Shown here piece after piece: positions 31,748-40,872 of a DNA stretch of 64,000 nt. The notes beneath the pieces are model-generated. The model did no database searches. It had not been told where the DNA came from and saw only the letters and a list, made by a program, of their open reading frames with translations. The translations under genes were made by a program, and so were the position numbers. Source of the stretch: Ureibacillus manganicus DSM 26584 (GTDB lineage: Bacteria; Bacillota; Bacilli; Bacillales_A; Planococcaceae); NCBI RefSeq assembly GCF_000772945.1, contig NZ_JPVN01000009.1:62001-126000 (forward strand), in the 5' to 3' direction. The number at the start of each line of letters is the position of its first letter. Position 1 is the stretch's first letter.

Positions 31748-32649
31748 TGAATACATATAAAGGTATCGTTTGTGAAATTAATAAAAACTATATGATTTTT
31801 TTAACGGCAGATGGTGAATTTCTACGTGGCATTCCAAAAGTAGCAAACCCACAAATCGGTGATGAAGTACTATTTCAATTACTAACTGCCACTCCCCTTC
31901 CTAAAAAGAAAATGAAGTCTTTCATAATTGGTCCAGCCTTAGCTGTAGCTGCATTTTTGATATTCTTTATTACGACCTTCTTCCCTACTACAAATAGTGC
32001 ATATGCATATGTACAAGTTGGGACTGACCTTGAGCTTGGAATTGATGAGGAAGGTACTGTAATTTCTGTAAAACAGATCAATCCTAATGAAAGTTACGTA
32101 CCTGAAGATTTAAAACTAGAGGGTGTATCTATAGATCTCGCATTAACTAAAGTCATAAATGAAGTCGTAACAAATCAAGAAGATATTCTAATTTCAACTA
32201 AATTCATTGATGAAACTCCATCGAAAACGAAGGACAAAATTATTAATGCTGTTAATGAAGTACAAAATAAGAAGAAAAATCTACAAAAATTACAACAAAA
32301 CATAGAAAAAAATCCTAAAGGTAACCAAGAGTCAAATTCTAATAAACAAAACAAGATAAACGAACAAAATCAGAACAATCCAAATAATTCTAACAGGGAT
32401 AAAAATAATTCATCAGAAAACAAAGATCAAACTAAACCGAACCAACTTCAAAACAATAACGGAAAACAAAACGGCAACAAACAGGAAAATAACAATAATA
32501 ATAATAATAATAATCAGAATGCTGAAAATGGGAAAAATAACAACAATAACAATAATCAAAACGAAAACAATAACAATAAACAAAATCAAGGTAATAAAAA
32601 CAACAATAGCGAAAGCAAAGTAAAGTCGAATAAAGAAAACGAAAATTAA
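31747..32649 (+). CDS. rsgI: Anti-sigma-I factor with Asn-rich exported tail
   Basis: Membrane anti-sigma factor of 300 residues. The cytoplasmic RsgI N-domain spans 1-50 (YKGIVCEINKNYMIFLTADGEF), the membrane helix about 58-79, and the extracellular part begins AYAYVQVGTDLELGID. At the place where family members usually have Asn-Pro-Ser this protein reads Gly-Thr-Asp (residues 92-94); an Asn-Pro occurs about 20 residues further (112-113). The tail from about 185 is Asn/Gln/Lys low complexity with poly-Asn runs encoded by AAT/AAC repeats. Coupled to sigI. Confidence 0.92.
   Translation: MNTYKGIVCEINKNYMIFLTADGEFLRGIPKVANPQIGDEVLFQLLTATPLPKKKMKSFIIGPALAVAAFLIFFITTFFPTTNSAYAYVQVGTDLELGIDEEGTVISVKQINPNESYVPEDLKLEGVSIDLALTKVINEVVTNQEDILISTKFIDETPSKTKDKIINAVNEVQNKKKNLQKLQQNIEKNPKGNQESNSNKQNKINEQNQNNPNNSNRDKNNSSENKDQTKPNQLQNNNGKQNGNKQENNNNNNNNNQNAENGKNNNNNNNQNENNNNKQNQGNKNNNSESKVKSNKENEN
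32488..32515 (+). repeat. AAT/AAC trinucleotide repeat in rsgI
   Basis: A run of nine or so AAT/AAC codons encodes a poly-Asn stretch; a second Asn-rich run lies at 32535-32582. Length changes in multiples of three would keep the frame. Confidence 0.7.
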
Positions 32650-32654
32650 TAATG

Positions 32655-32684
32655 AAACAGGTGGCGATTGTCACCTGTTTTTAT
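32655..32684 (+). terminator. Rho-independent terminator after rsgI
   Basis: AAACAGGTG pairs with CACCTGTTT, followed by TTTTTATT. Confidence 0.85.
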
Positions 32685-32894
32685 TAATATTCTTTATCAC
32701 TTAGGCATATGTAACAATACCTTTACAAATTTACATCATATACTAATTAACCGATTTATTTTATAATAATAACATTATGTCAACTAATATGAGTTAATTG
32801 CTACTACTTAACCCTATCTTTCTTATAAATTCAATAGCTTTTCACTATAGTTTTTAAGTAAAAAGTATATAATAGTCATAAATGGAGGTATCAA

Positions 32895-34286
32895 ATGTTA
32901 AAAATTAAAAATATCGAGTTTATAAAAGCGGTTTATGATGATTCCCTATCACATAATATATTTTCAATCGCGAATATACAATTTTCAAATTATCCTCCAA
33001 TCAATGGTGCGCTATTATATTGGAAAAAAAATAATAATACTCAATCTGAGTACACTTCTGAAGGCGATTATAAATTTTATTATGATATGGCAAATGGTAA
33101 GTATTTTGCATCGGTTAAGTTCCCGAAAAACGTAAAATTAACTAGAGATCAAAAGCAAGAATTAGCTTTTATCTTGTTAGATGAAAGAGGTTCAATAGGT
33201 TCATATAGTTTAAAAACCCATAGGAATCGTAAAAATTCGTTTAACCCAAAAAAATCTTTAGAGAAACTAATTTTTCCTGAATCTTTTGATGTGAAATCAA
33301 TACCTTCATATGTTGGGCCTATTATTGATGAAAAAGATATGAATCTATTAACAAAGACCAACCCAGATTACACGAAGAAATTCATTGAAGATTATTGTTA
33401 TTTTAGATATCAATTAGTTCGACTACATCCTACTGACTTTGAAGACTATTTAGAATACGTCGACTTTTCTTATGTTTGCTATGCATGTGATCAATTGTCA
33501 GAGAAGTATTTAATCCACAATATCAATCAAGTAGACTTTTCAACTTTACAATATAATTATCCGGTTCTTTCAAGGTTATCTGCATCATTTAAAAATTACA
33601 TGATACTTGAATTAAAACGTCAAAATGCTAAAATCAATCAACACTTTGAACACGAGATTGATACATTTATAGAAGATGAAACATACTTCAGTGAATATGG
33701 TTATATTGATTTGATGGATGAAGATGATGATATTGAAGAAGAAGAAATTGAATTTCAATTTTTCGAATTTGATCGAGGACAATATAAATGGTATGGTAGT
33801 GAGCATTTAGTCAAAGGGATCCCTTCCTTTAGAAGTCAAGTGTATGATGACTTAGGGTTTAAAAATCCAACCAACAAAGAAATGGATCATCTCATGAAAT
33901 CCTATACTCTTGAACAAATAAACTTATTAAGTGCTGTTTTGGAGCCCCATTGGTTACATAGATTCCGTGAAATTATTGATTGGAAAGCGGCATGTTTATA
34001 CAATCCATATTTAACAGATGATTTTCTATCTGCACATTTGAATTATGTACAATTTGAAGAGCTTGGTCAAAATCTTTGGTGCGAAGTTACAGAAGAATTC
34101 ATAGAAAAATACATGAATCGATTTAATCATACTAAGCCTGTACCTTTAATTATTAGACATCTTACCGAAGAAATTTATTTAAATCATAAGGATACGTTAA
34201 AAGTAGATAGTGACCTTCTCTACCAATATTATCAATCTGTTGGAGATGAAGAATACGAAAAAATACAAAGTCTTTTAGAAGACTAA
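32895..34286 (+). CDS. Unknown 463-residue protein with helical repeat-like C-terminus
   Basis: Large cytoplasmic protein without signal or membrane segments and without a family I recognise. Residues 1-120 look beta-rich (IANIQFSNYPPINGALLYWKK region). The middle contains an acidic run (DEDDDIEEEEIEF at about 274-286). From about 345 on, a repeated helical pattern appears: LTDDFLSAHLNYVQFEELGQN followed by VTEEFIEKYMNRFNHTKPVP and LTEEIYLNHKDTLKVD, similar to short helical units of about 20-25 residues that begin (L/V)T-(D/E)(D/E)(F/I). ATG with GGAGG. Separate transcription unit with a 19-bp terminator. Function unknown. Confidence 0.75.
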   Translation: MLKIKNIEFIKAVYDDSLSHNIFSIANIQFSNYPPINGALLYWKKNNNTQSEYTSEGDYKFYYDMANGKYFASVKFPKNVKLTRDQKQELAFILLDERGSIGSYSLKTHRNRKNSFNPKKSLEKLIFPESFDVKSIPSYVGPIIDEKDMNLLTKTNPDYTKKFIEDYCYFRYQLVRLHPTDFEDYLEYVDFSYVCYACDQLSEKYLIHNINQVDFSTLQYNYPVLSRLSASFKNYMILELKRQNAKINQHFEHEIDTFIEDETYFSEYGYIDLMDEDDDIEEEEIEFQFFEFDRGQYKWYGSEHLVKGIPSFRSQVYDDLGFKNPTNKEMDHLMKSYTLEQINLLSAVLEPHWLHRFREIIDWKAACLYNPYLTDDFLSAHLNYVQFEELGQNLWCEVTEEFIEKYMNRFNHTKPVPLIIRHLTEEIYLNHKDTLKVDSDLLYQYYQSVGDEEYEKIQSLLED

Positions 34287-34338
34287 AAAGGGTTGCCCCT
34301 TAAGTGTAATTACATTACCTTAAGGGGCAACCCTTTTA
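34285..34338. terminator. Bidirectional terminator with 19-bp stem
   Basis: The left arm 34285-34304 and right arm 34319-34337 (AAAGGGTTGCCCCTTAAG and its complement) pair without mismatch. It serves both converging genes. Confidence 0.93.
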
Positions 34339-36042
34339 TTATCCAGCAATTTCTTCTAATTTTTTTGAAAAATCACTAGCTGTTAAAGGTTTACTAAATA
34401 GATATCCTTGTACATATTCACAGTTATGTTCTTTTAAAATTTCTAACTCAAGTTCACTTTCTACTCCTTCTGCTACAACAGCAAGATTGAGTGCATGGGC
34501 AAGTGTAATAATTGCTGCAACTAAAGCAATTCCCGATTTACCATCTTGCATATTTACTATGAAAGAACGGTCAATTTTTAATGCATCAACCGGAAATTCT
34601 TTTAAGTAACCAAGTGAACTATAGCCAGTTCCAAAATCATCTACTGCGATAGTTATACCAAGCTCTTTAATACTTTTCATTTTCTCTATAAGCTGTTTAT
34701 TATAATCCATCATACTCATTTCAGTAATTTCAATTTCTAAATTAGTTGGATCGACTTTTGTTTCAGTAATGATACTTTGTAAACGGTTGATGAAATTCGC
34801 CTCTTGAAAATGTATCGGTGAAATATTAATGGCAACTTTTAAATTCACATTATATAGTTGTTTCCAACGATTTATTTGTAAGGAGGCATTTTTTAATACC
34901 CATTCTCCAATTTCACTAATTAAACCACAATCTTCAGCGAAAGGAATAAATTGATCTGGTGGAATAAATCCTAATTCAGGATCCTTCCATCTTAATAGAG
35001 CTTCCATTCCAACCATTTCATTAGTGCGTATATCTATTTTTGGCTGATAATATATTTCCAACCTGTCTTCTTTAATCGCTTGAAATAATTTCGACTCAAA
35101 CATTAAACCTTTATCGTTTAAGCCTTTCATTTTTAATTGATAAATAGAGTATTGATTTCCTTTACTCTTCTTAGCACTATACAAAGCCATATCGGCACTT
35201 ACTAACAATTCTTCAACTTCATTTCCGTGATCAGGAAATATACTAATTCCCATACTTACACTTGAGAAGAAATCATAATTAGAAAAGTGAAAAGGCTTCT
35301 TAAAAACACCAATTATATTTTCAGACATTTGTTCAATTTTGGAAGTGTCATTTAGTATATAGACGAACTCATCCCCATTTAATCGAAAGAATGATTTACC
35401 TTGCTCATCAATCGCTTTTAATCTATCTGCAACTTCCACTAAAAATAAATCACCTACGTTATGACCGAGCGAATCATTTACATGACGGAATCGATTCAGG
35501 TCTAAATAAAATAAAGCAAATTTTGAATCGTCTTTTTTACTTTGCTCTATTTTGCGTTTTAATGTTTGAGATAAGTTTCGTCGATTTGGTAATCCAGTTA
35601 AATCATCGTGGTTTGCGTAATGACTAATGATTGTAATATTTTTTTGCGCAGTAATATCGGTTCTAATAGATATATATTGGTATGGCTTCGCTTTTTCATT
35701 TAGAAAAGGAACAATCGATGTTTTAACCCAGTATATTGATCCGTCCTTTGCACGGTTGCAAATTTCCCCTTGCCAAATCTGCCCTGAACCGATAGTTTTC
35801 CACATCTCTTTAAAAAATGATTTTGGATGGTATCCAGAATTTAGTATCCGGTGATTTTGTCCAAGCAGTTCTTCCCGTGGATATTTTGAAATTTCACAAA
35901 AAAGATCATTTACTTCTGTTATATTTCCTTTTGCATCTGTTACAGCTAATATAGCTGATTTATCTAGTGCTGATTTAATATCTTTTAATTCTTCATATTT
36001 TAATTGTCGTTGTTTGGTTGAAACATCCTCTAAATTGATCAA
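34339..36042 (-). CDS. PAS-GGDEF-EAL cyclic-di-GMP turnover protein
   Basis: Soluble 567-residue protein: PAS domain about 20-130 ([22 protein letters not shown]), GGDEF domain about 145-300, EAL domain about 310-560. The GGDEF site reads LNGDEF, so the first Gly is replaced by Asn and cyclase activity is doubtful. The EAL site is intact (GMEALLRW, and [13 protein letters not shown] with the metal-binding acids), so it is most likely a cyclic-di-GMP phosphodiesterase with a regulatory GGDEF domain. Start: TTG at 36042, seven bases after GGAGAGG; the upstream ATG at 36123 has no RBS and would add 27 residues of poor quality. Confidence 0.9.
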   Translation of the reverse strand: MINLEDVSTKQRQLKYEELKDIKSALDKSAILAVTDAKGNITEVNDLFCEISKYPREELLGQNHRILNSGYHPKSFFKEMWKTIGSGQIWQGEICNRAKDGSIYWVKTSIVPFLNEKAKPYQYISIRTDITAQKNITIISHYANHDDLTGLPNRRNLSQTLKRKIEQSKKDDSKFALFYLDLNRFRHVNDSLGHNVGDLFLVEVADRLKAIDEQGKSFFRLNGDEFVYILNDTSKIEQMSENIIGVFKKPFHFSNYDFFSSVSMGISIFPDHGNEVEELLVSADMALYSAKKSKGNQYSIYQLKMKGLNDKGLMFESKLFQAIKEDRLEIYYQPKIDIRTNEMVGMEALLRWKDPELGFIPPDQFIPFAEDCGLISEIGEWVLKNASLQINRWKQLYNVNLKVAINISPIHFQEANFINRLQSIITETKVDPTNLEIEITEMSMMDYNKQLIEKMKSIKELGITIAVDDFGTGYSSLGYLKEFPVDALKIDRSFIVNMQDGKSGIALVAAIITLAHALNLAVVAEGVESELELEILKEHNCEYVQGYLFSKPLTASDFSKKLEEIAG

Positions 36043-36211
36043 TTGAGAACCTCTCCATTCTAGAGTTGTGAGAAGCTTAGTTGGTTTGAAAGTTGTTTGT
36101 CTGTTAGTTATATTTGTAATCATATTATATTATTAGACACTAGTTTACAATATACGACACAAGATTGTGATTTAAAACAATAAAATTTTGGTAAATTTTA
36201 TACTAAATTAA

Positions 36212-36252
36212 CAAAAAACCTTACTAATCTATAACACATATTAGTAAGGTTT
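36212..36252 (-). terminator. Terminator after 46-residue peptide gene
   Basis: AAACCTTACTAAT pairs perfectly with ATTAGTAAGGTTT; on the minus strand it is followed by TTTTTTG. Confidence 0.85.
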
Positions 36253-36277
36253 AATAAATTTCTATTGGATTTTAAGT

Positions 36278-36418
36278 TTAAGCTTCAGCTCGCTTATTAT
36301 ATGCGTCTAACTGTTGTTGAGAGAGATTTAGAATATAATAGTAATAATTTATTGGTTCAACACCAAATTCTTCACATTTAAATACGTAGTAGTCATAGCC
36401 ATCTTTATAATTTGTCAT
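36278..36418 (-). CDS. 46-residue Tyr-rich peptide
   Basis: Small gene read directly from the minus strand: ATG at 36418 preceded by AGGGGATGAG, stop TAA at 36278. The product is soluble with a run of Tyr (MTNYKDGYDYYVFKCEEF near the start, NYYYYILNLSQQQLDAYNK later). A strong terminator follows, which supports it being a real gene. No family recognised. Confidence 0.72.
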   Translation of the reverse strand: MTNYKDGYDYYVFKCEEFGVEPINYYYYILNLSQQQLDAYNKRAEA

Positions 36419-36520
36419 TTAACTCATCCCCTAACGATTCTGTATTATAACAGTTTTAATTTTGTAAATTTAATATAGTACAGAGTTTAAGTGATGTCAA
36501 TAGGACTTTTCTGAAAAATT

Positions 36521-36560
36521 AAAAAAAGATGCCACCCCAACAACGTTGAGATAGCATCTT
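36521..36560 (-). terminator. Terminator after yqeY
   Basis: On the minus strand AAGATGC pairs with GCATCTT as the base of a longer imperfect stem, followed by TTTTTTT. Confidence 0.82.
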
Positions 36561-36566
36561 ATCAGA

Positions 36567-36992
36567 TTAAATTAGTGACTTTACAACTTTTGAAATCGTA
36601 GCACCATCCGCTTTTCCTGAGAGAAGTGGTTTTGCAATTTTCATAGCATCACCCATATTCATACCTTTAATGACTCCAGCTTCAGTTAGGATCTGAACAA
36701 TTTCATCTTCTGATAATTGTTTTGGTAAAAAGTTAGATAAAATCGATAGTTTAGTTTCTTCTTTTTCAATTAAATCCGTGCGGTTTGCTTGCTTTGCACC
36801 ATCTAGTGATTGATTTGTTTGCTTTATTTCTCGATTTACAATTGCAAATTCTTCTTCTTGGGTTAATTCCGCGCCTTTTTCCTTTTCAGCATTATCAAGT
36901 GCTGCTTTTAATAAGGTTAAAACACCTTTTGCTAGAGTATCTTTATCTTTCATTGCTTGTTTTAGTTGATCAAAAACTTGTGTTTTTAACAT
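36567..36992 (-). CDS. yqeY: GatB/YqeY-domain protein
   Basis: A 141-residue soluble protein matching the stand-alone GatB/YqeY family: VFDQLKQAMKDKDTLAKGVLTLLKAAL at the start, LPKQLSEDEI in the middle and GDAMKIAKPLLSGKADGATIS at the end. The domain resembles the tRNA-binding tail of the amidotransferase GatB, and free YqeY proteins are thought to bind tRNA, but their role is not settled. ATG follows AGGAG. Usually found downstream of rpsU in Bacillales; here it is not next to rpsU. Confidence 0.93.
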   Translation of the reverse strand: MLKTQVFDQLKQAMKDKDTLAKGVLTLLKAALDNAEKEKGAELTQEEEFAIVNREIKQTNQSLDGAKQANRTDLIEKEETKLSILSNFLPKQLSEDEIVQILTEAGVIKGMNMGDAMKIAKPLLSGKADGATISKVVKSLI

Positions 36993-37125
36993 TTTGTGTA
37001 CTCCTTATAAAAGTAATCTATTTTTATCTATTCTTTCCAACAATCATTGTAAAGTTTCACTTTAATTCATGCAATATTAATGGTATATTCTTATACTCAA
37101 TTAATTAGCACTAATGCTCAATACT

Positions 37126-37986
37126 TTAATTGTTTAAAAATTGTTTTAATTCATCCATTTTTTCTATCGCGTGTTTATACCCAAATTCATAATTTTTGCG
37201 CATGACATTGACGTCTTTTTCAAGGCTCTGTATTGCTTGCTCGGGTCTGAATACGAAAACTTTTCCTTGTTCTTCTAATTTTTCGATATAACGAATAGTT
37301 TCATTATAACGTATGACACGTCTTTTCATTGTTTCTACTAACTTTGGATATCGTGTACTTAACAATTTCATAGTAAATTTACTTTGACGGTCTGTATGTT
37401 TACGGTATCCTTTAGGTCTTGTTAGAATAAGTACGTGTTTCTCAAAGCCATCGGATTCTGCTTTATTAATGGGAATCGGTTCTGCTAGTCCACCATCAAA
37501 ATAAGCTTCTTCTTCTAATTTTATTTCTGGAAACATTACCGGGATTGCACATGTTGCACGTAATAGTGTACAACTTCTATCCATTTCCAATGCATTTTTA
37601 TATTCAACTTGACCTGTTTTTGCATTTGTTACCCCAAATTGAACAGATCCCTCATAAGACTTAAACTTTTCCCAATCAAATAAATTTAACTGGTTTGGAA
37701 TTACGTCATATGCGAAATTTAAGCCAAATAAACTTCTTTCCTTAATGAAATTTCGAAAACCCATATAACGTTTATCGTGACGATAATCTGCTATTACCCT
37801 GAAGGTACGTTCTTTTTGTTCTGATATATAAGAACATGCACTAATTGCTCCAGCTGAAACTCCAAGAATATACGGCATCATAATTTCATGATCTAAAAAT
37901 GCATCTAATATACCTGCAGTATAAACAGTGCGAAAGGATCCTCCTTCTAAGATTAAACTCGTATCTTTTACATTTAATAGTTGCAT
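37126..37986 (-). CDS. Patatin-like phospholipase
   Basis: A 286-residue cytoplasmic lipid acyl hydrolase of the RssA/YjjU type. Glycine-rich oxyanion loop LILEGGSFRTVYTAGILDAF at about residues 11-30, nucleophile elbow GVSAG (Ser about 44) and catalytic Asp in YFDGGLAEPIPI (about 163). The Ser-Asp dyad is complete. ATG follows GAGGGTAT by eight bases. Substrate not known. Confidence 0.92.
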   Translation of the reverse strand: MQLLNVKDTSLILEGGSFRTVYTAGILDAFLDHEIMMPYILGVSAGAISACSYISEQKERTFRVIADYRHDKRYMGFRNFIKERSLFGLNFAYDVIPNQLNLFDWEKFKSYEGSVQFGVTNAKTGQVEYKNALEMDRSCTLLRATCAIPVMFPEIKLEEEAYFDGGLAEPIPINKAESDGFEKHVLILTRPKGYRKHTDRQSKFTMKLLSTRYPKLVETMKRRVIRYNETIRYIEKLEEQGKVFVFRPEQAIQSLEKDVNVMRKNYEFGYKHAIEKMDELKQFLNN

Positions 37987-38035
37987 TTATATACCCTCAT
38001 TCATTCATAATTGTAACTATAATATTACTATACTA

Positions 38036-38191
38036 TTACCATTCTATGGGAAGTAAAGTTTTGATTGAGTCAAAATTAATGTATATAAAATAAATCAAAA
38101 CAACAATTAGTGCTAATGAAAGTAATTTTTTTGTTAACTTCCATAAAATAATAATTCCTAATACTAATAATATAATTACAAGATAATCCAT
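38036..38191 (-). CDS. 51-residue membrane peptide
   Basis: Two hydrophobic segments (residues 3-16 and 21-37, in MDYLVIILLVLGIIILWKLTKK) and a short soluble tail. ATG at 38191 lies after GGGGGAG; the longer open frame from 38242 has no RBS. No named family recognised; short predicted two-helix membrane proteins of this kind are common in Bacillales. Located between the patatin and aminotransferase genes on the minus strand. Confidence 0.72.
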   Translation of the reverse strand: MDYLVIILLVLGIIILWKLTKKLLSLALIVVLIYFIYINFDSIKTLLPIEW

Positions 38192-38346
38192 AAGTTTCTC
38201 CCCCAATTTTTTGCGATATTCCATTCCTTTATTATTATACAAATGACATATGTACTTATTCCAATATGATACTAGATTTGCATTTAAAGAGTTATATCTT
38301 ATGTTAAAATTAAATATAAAATAGTTAGTTTTAAGGAGTGGAATCT

Positions 38347-39513
38347 ATGAAAATAATCCCATCAAAGAAAATGTCCTTGTATAAACCCGCAATTTTTTCA
38401 GAACTTAAGGCATTCGCCAAAAAGCAACAGCAAGATAATGGAATAGAACTTGTTGATTTGAGCTTAGGTAGCCCTGATATTCCTCCACATGAAATGTTAC
38501 GTGAACACATGGCAAAATTAAGCTTGCTACCTACATCATATGGCTATACATTGTCTGCATCCACTCAGTTTAAAGAAGCTGTAGCTAGATACTATAAAAG
38601 AGTAAATGGTGTTGATTTGGACCCACAAAGTGAAGTAATTCAAACGATTGGATCTCAAGAAGGTCTTGTGCATTTACCAGTTGCATTTTGTGATCCTGGA
38701 GATATTGTGCTAACAACAAATCCTTCATACGTTGCCTATGATGCAGGAATTAAACTAGCAGGTGCAACAAGCTATTACATACCACTTGATGAAGAAAGAG
38801 GCTTTGTTCCAAATTTAAATGCAATCCCCGAAACTATTGCAGAGAAAGCAAAGCTATTGATAATAAATATGCCTGGTAATCCAGTTCCTGCTTTACCATC
38901 GATTGAATACTTTACTGAAGTAGTAGAGTTCGCAAAAAAATATAATATTATCGTCTTACATGATGCAGCTTATTCAGAGTTCTACTTTACAGGTGACCGT
39001 CCTGTTTCATTCTTAGCAGCACCTGGAGCTAAAGAGGTCGGTTTAGAAATTAACTCGCTTTCCAAAAGCTTTAGTTTAGCAGGTGCTCGTGTTGCTTACA
39101 TCGTTGGAAATGCAGAAATGATAAATATTATTGGCCAGCTAAAGTCAAATCTAGATTTTGGTATTTTTGACCCTATTCAAGCGACTGCTGCTCTTGCATT
39201 AGACAACGCAGAAGAAATAACAAAAAATCTACGTACTATTTTCGCAGAACGCCATCATGTACTTACAGAAGGTATAAAGGATCTTGGATGGGATGTTGTT
39301 CCGTCAGATGGGGGTATGTTTGTTTGGGCTAAATATCCATATAACATGGATAGTGTTTCATTTGCTTTTAAAGTCATTGAGCAAGTAGGTGTCGTCATGG
39401 TACCAGGAACAGAATTCGGGACTGAAGGTGAAGGTTACGTACGATTAGCATTAGTGCAACCAGTTGAACAACTCGAAAAGGCTTTAGTAAAATTAAAATC
39501 ACTTTCCATATAA
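38347..39513 (+). CDS. PLP-dependent class I/II aminotransferase
   Basis: A 388-residue fold-type I aminotransferase. Motifs: DLSLGSPDIPPH near 41, YGYTLSASTQFKEAV near 80, INMPGNPVPALP (Asn contacting PLP) near 180, DAAYSEFYF (Asp/Tyr) near 210, and SLSKSFSLAGARVAY with the Schiff-base Lys near 240. It resembles LL-diaminopimelate/aspartate-type transaminases (DapL/MtnE group), but the amino donor cannot be fixed. Start: ATG at 38347, eight bases after AAGGAG; the earlier GTG at 38338 overlaps that site. Confidence 0.9.
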   Translation: MKIIPSKKMSLYKPAIFSELKAFAKKQQQDNGIELVDLSLGSPDIPPHEMLREHMAKLSLLPTSYGYTLSASTQFKEAVARYYKRVNGVDLDPQSEVIQTIGSQEGLVHLPVAFCDPGDIVLTTNPSYVAYDAGIKLAGATSYYIPLDEERGFVPNLNAIPETIAEKAKLLIINMPGNPVPALPSIEYFTEVVEFAKKYNIIVLHDAAYSEFYFTGDRPVSFLAAPGAKEVGLEINSLSKSFSLAGARVAYIVGNAEMINIIGQLKSNLDFGIFDPIQATAALALDNAEEITKNLRTIFAERHHVLTEGIKDLGWDVVPSDGGMFVWAKYPYNMDSVSFAFKVIEQVGVVMVPGTEFGTEGEGYVRLALVQPVEQLEKALVKLKSLSI

Positions 39514-39516
39514 TCC

Positions 39517-39562
39517 AAAAAAACTGGATGCGTCACGATGAGTGTGAACATCCAGTTTTTTT
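39517..39562. terminator. Bidirectional terminator after aminotransferase and AI-2E gene
   Basis: AAAAACTGGATG pairs with CATCCAGTTTTT and is flanked by A-run and T-run. It serves both converging units. Confidence 0.9.
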
Positions 39563-39568
39563 CATAAT

Positions 39569-40804
39569 TTAAACTTCAAATTTTTTCGTCGGATCATTCT
39601 CAAACCGGTTATACCGTCTTTTTAGCAATCGGTACACATGTGTTACAACTACTTTTAAAATTGCATATCCTGGTATCCCAAGAATAACCCCCGCTACACC
39701 AAATAGCGACCCAGCTGTTAATAGCACAAATATTATTGTAATTGGGTGGATAGATAAGGATTTCCCCATAATATTAGGTGTTATCAGTTTTCCTTCGACT
39801 AGTTGTACAATCGTCCATACAATAACTAAATATACTAACATTAATGGAGAATTTACTAATGCAATGATTATTGCTGGGGTTATTGCAATTGCAGGACCTA
39901 AGTATGGAACCACACTTGTAATCATCGCTAAGAAGCCTAATACAAAGGCATAATCTAAACCAATAATGAGGAATCCAATCGTCATCATTGCGCCGATACA
40001 AATAGAAACTAATATTTGACCTTGAATATATGAACTAACTTGCTTGTCCACTTCTCTCATTACTTGGCTTACTTCATCTCTTGCGCGGGGTGGCAAAATC
40101 TTCAAAATAAATTTTGGTAGCCCTTCACCCTCATATAATAAATAAAATAATATAAACGGCACTGTTACAAGTGATAGTAAGATGCCTGTTAATGTGGAAA
40201 GGAATCCAGTAATGCCTGAAGCAACACTTTTTGCAACATTTGTAAAAGTTCCTTGGACTGTTGAAGCTACATTATGAGTAATATCCGTAATAACCTTGTC
40301 GTAATCAAAGTTATACTCTCTAAATAAATCATTGAAACTTGAATTATTTAAAAATGAAACGATATTTTGAGTAACTGCCATAAAGTAAATAGGAAATTCT
40401 TCTATTAAATTTTTAAATTGATCCCTTAAAAATGGATAAACGGCTACTACTAGTAAAGTAATTAGCCCTATGACAATTAAATATAGAATAAAAATTGCCC
40501 AAACTCTCGGTACCTTCCAATTTACTAATATACGTAAAAAAGGTCTTAATAAATAATAGGCGATCACTGCAAGAACACCGGGTAAAATGACTACTTGAAA
40601 TAAAACTTGAAACGGGTAAAAGATGAAGGATATTTTATCATACACAAAAATTACGCATCCAAGCAATAATACGGCAATCAGTGTAAATAATAGATTCTTC
40701 CCGCCTAAAAAACCAATAAATTTAGTAGAAAAAAATAAAGATTTTTCTTTTGAAAGATCATTTCCACTCTCTTTTTCTTTTTCTCTTTCTCTTTCTCTTT
40801 CCAA
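39569..40804 (-). CDS. AI-2E family membrane permease
   Basis: Membrane protein of about 411 residues of the AI-2E transporter (YdbI/PerM/TqsA) family, with seven or eight membrane helices and the long extracytoplasmic helical stretch after the third. Conserved late motifs are GLDYAFVLGFLAMITSVVPYLGPAI and LTAGSLFGVAGVILGIP. The N-terminus is a charged tail EREREREKEKESG encoded by a hexanucleotide repeat. Start: TTG at 40804 after GAGGTGG. Transport direction and substrate not known for this member. Confidence 0.87.
   Translation of the reverse strand: MEREREREKEKESGNDLSKEKSLFFSTKFIGFLGGKNLLFTLIAVLLLGCVIFVYDKISFIFYPFQVLFQVVILPGVLAVIAYYLLRPFLRILVNWKVPRVWAIFILYLIVIGLITLLVVAVYPFLRDQFKNLIEEFPIYFMAVTQNIVSFLNNSSFNDLFREYNFDYDKVITDITHNVASTVQGTFTNVAKSVASGITGFLSTLTGILLSLVTVPFILFYLLYEGEGLPKFILKILPPRARDEVSQVMREVDKQVSSYIQGQILVSICIGAMMTIGFLIIGLDYAFVLGFLAMITSVVPYLGPAIAITPAIIIALVNSPLMLVYLVIVWTIVQLVEGKLITPNIMGKSLSIHPITIIFVLLTAGSLFGVAGVILGIPGYAILKVVVTHVYRLLKRRYNRFENDPTKKFEV
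40768..40801 (-). repeat. GAGAAA hexanucleotide repeat in start of AI-2E gene
   Basis: Four to five copies of GAGAAA (minus strand) with minor change, coding for Glu-Arg and Glu-Lys pairs right after the start codon. Unit length six keeps the frame if copies are gained or lost. Confidence 0.75.
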
Positions 40805-40872
40805 AAAACCACCTCACAAAACAATTCAAATATAATTCTATTTTAGCACTTCAATCCATTTTGATTAAATAT

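Noticed and set aside
32432-32674. Minus-strand open frame rich in Tyr and Cys
   Set aside because: It is the antisense shadow of the AAT/AAC repeats in rsgI.
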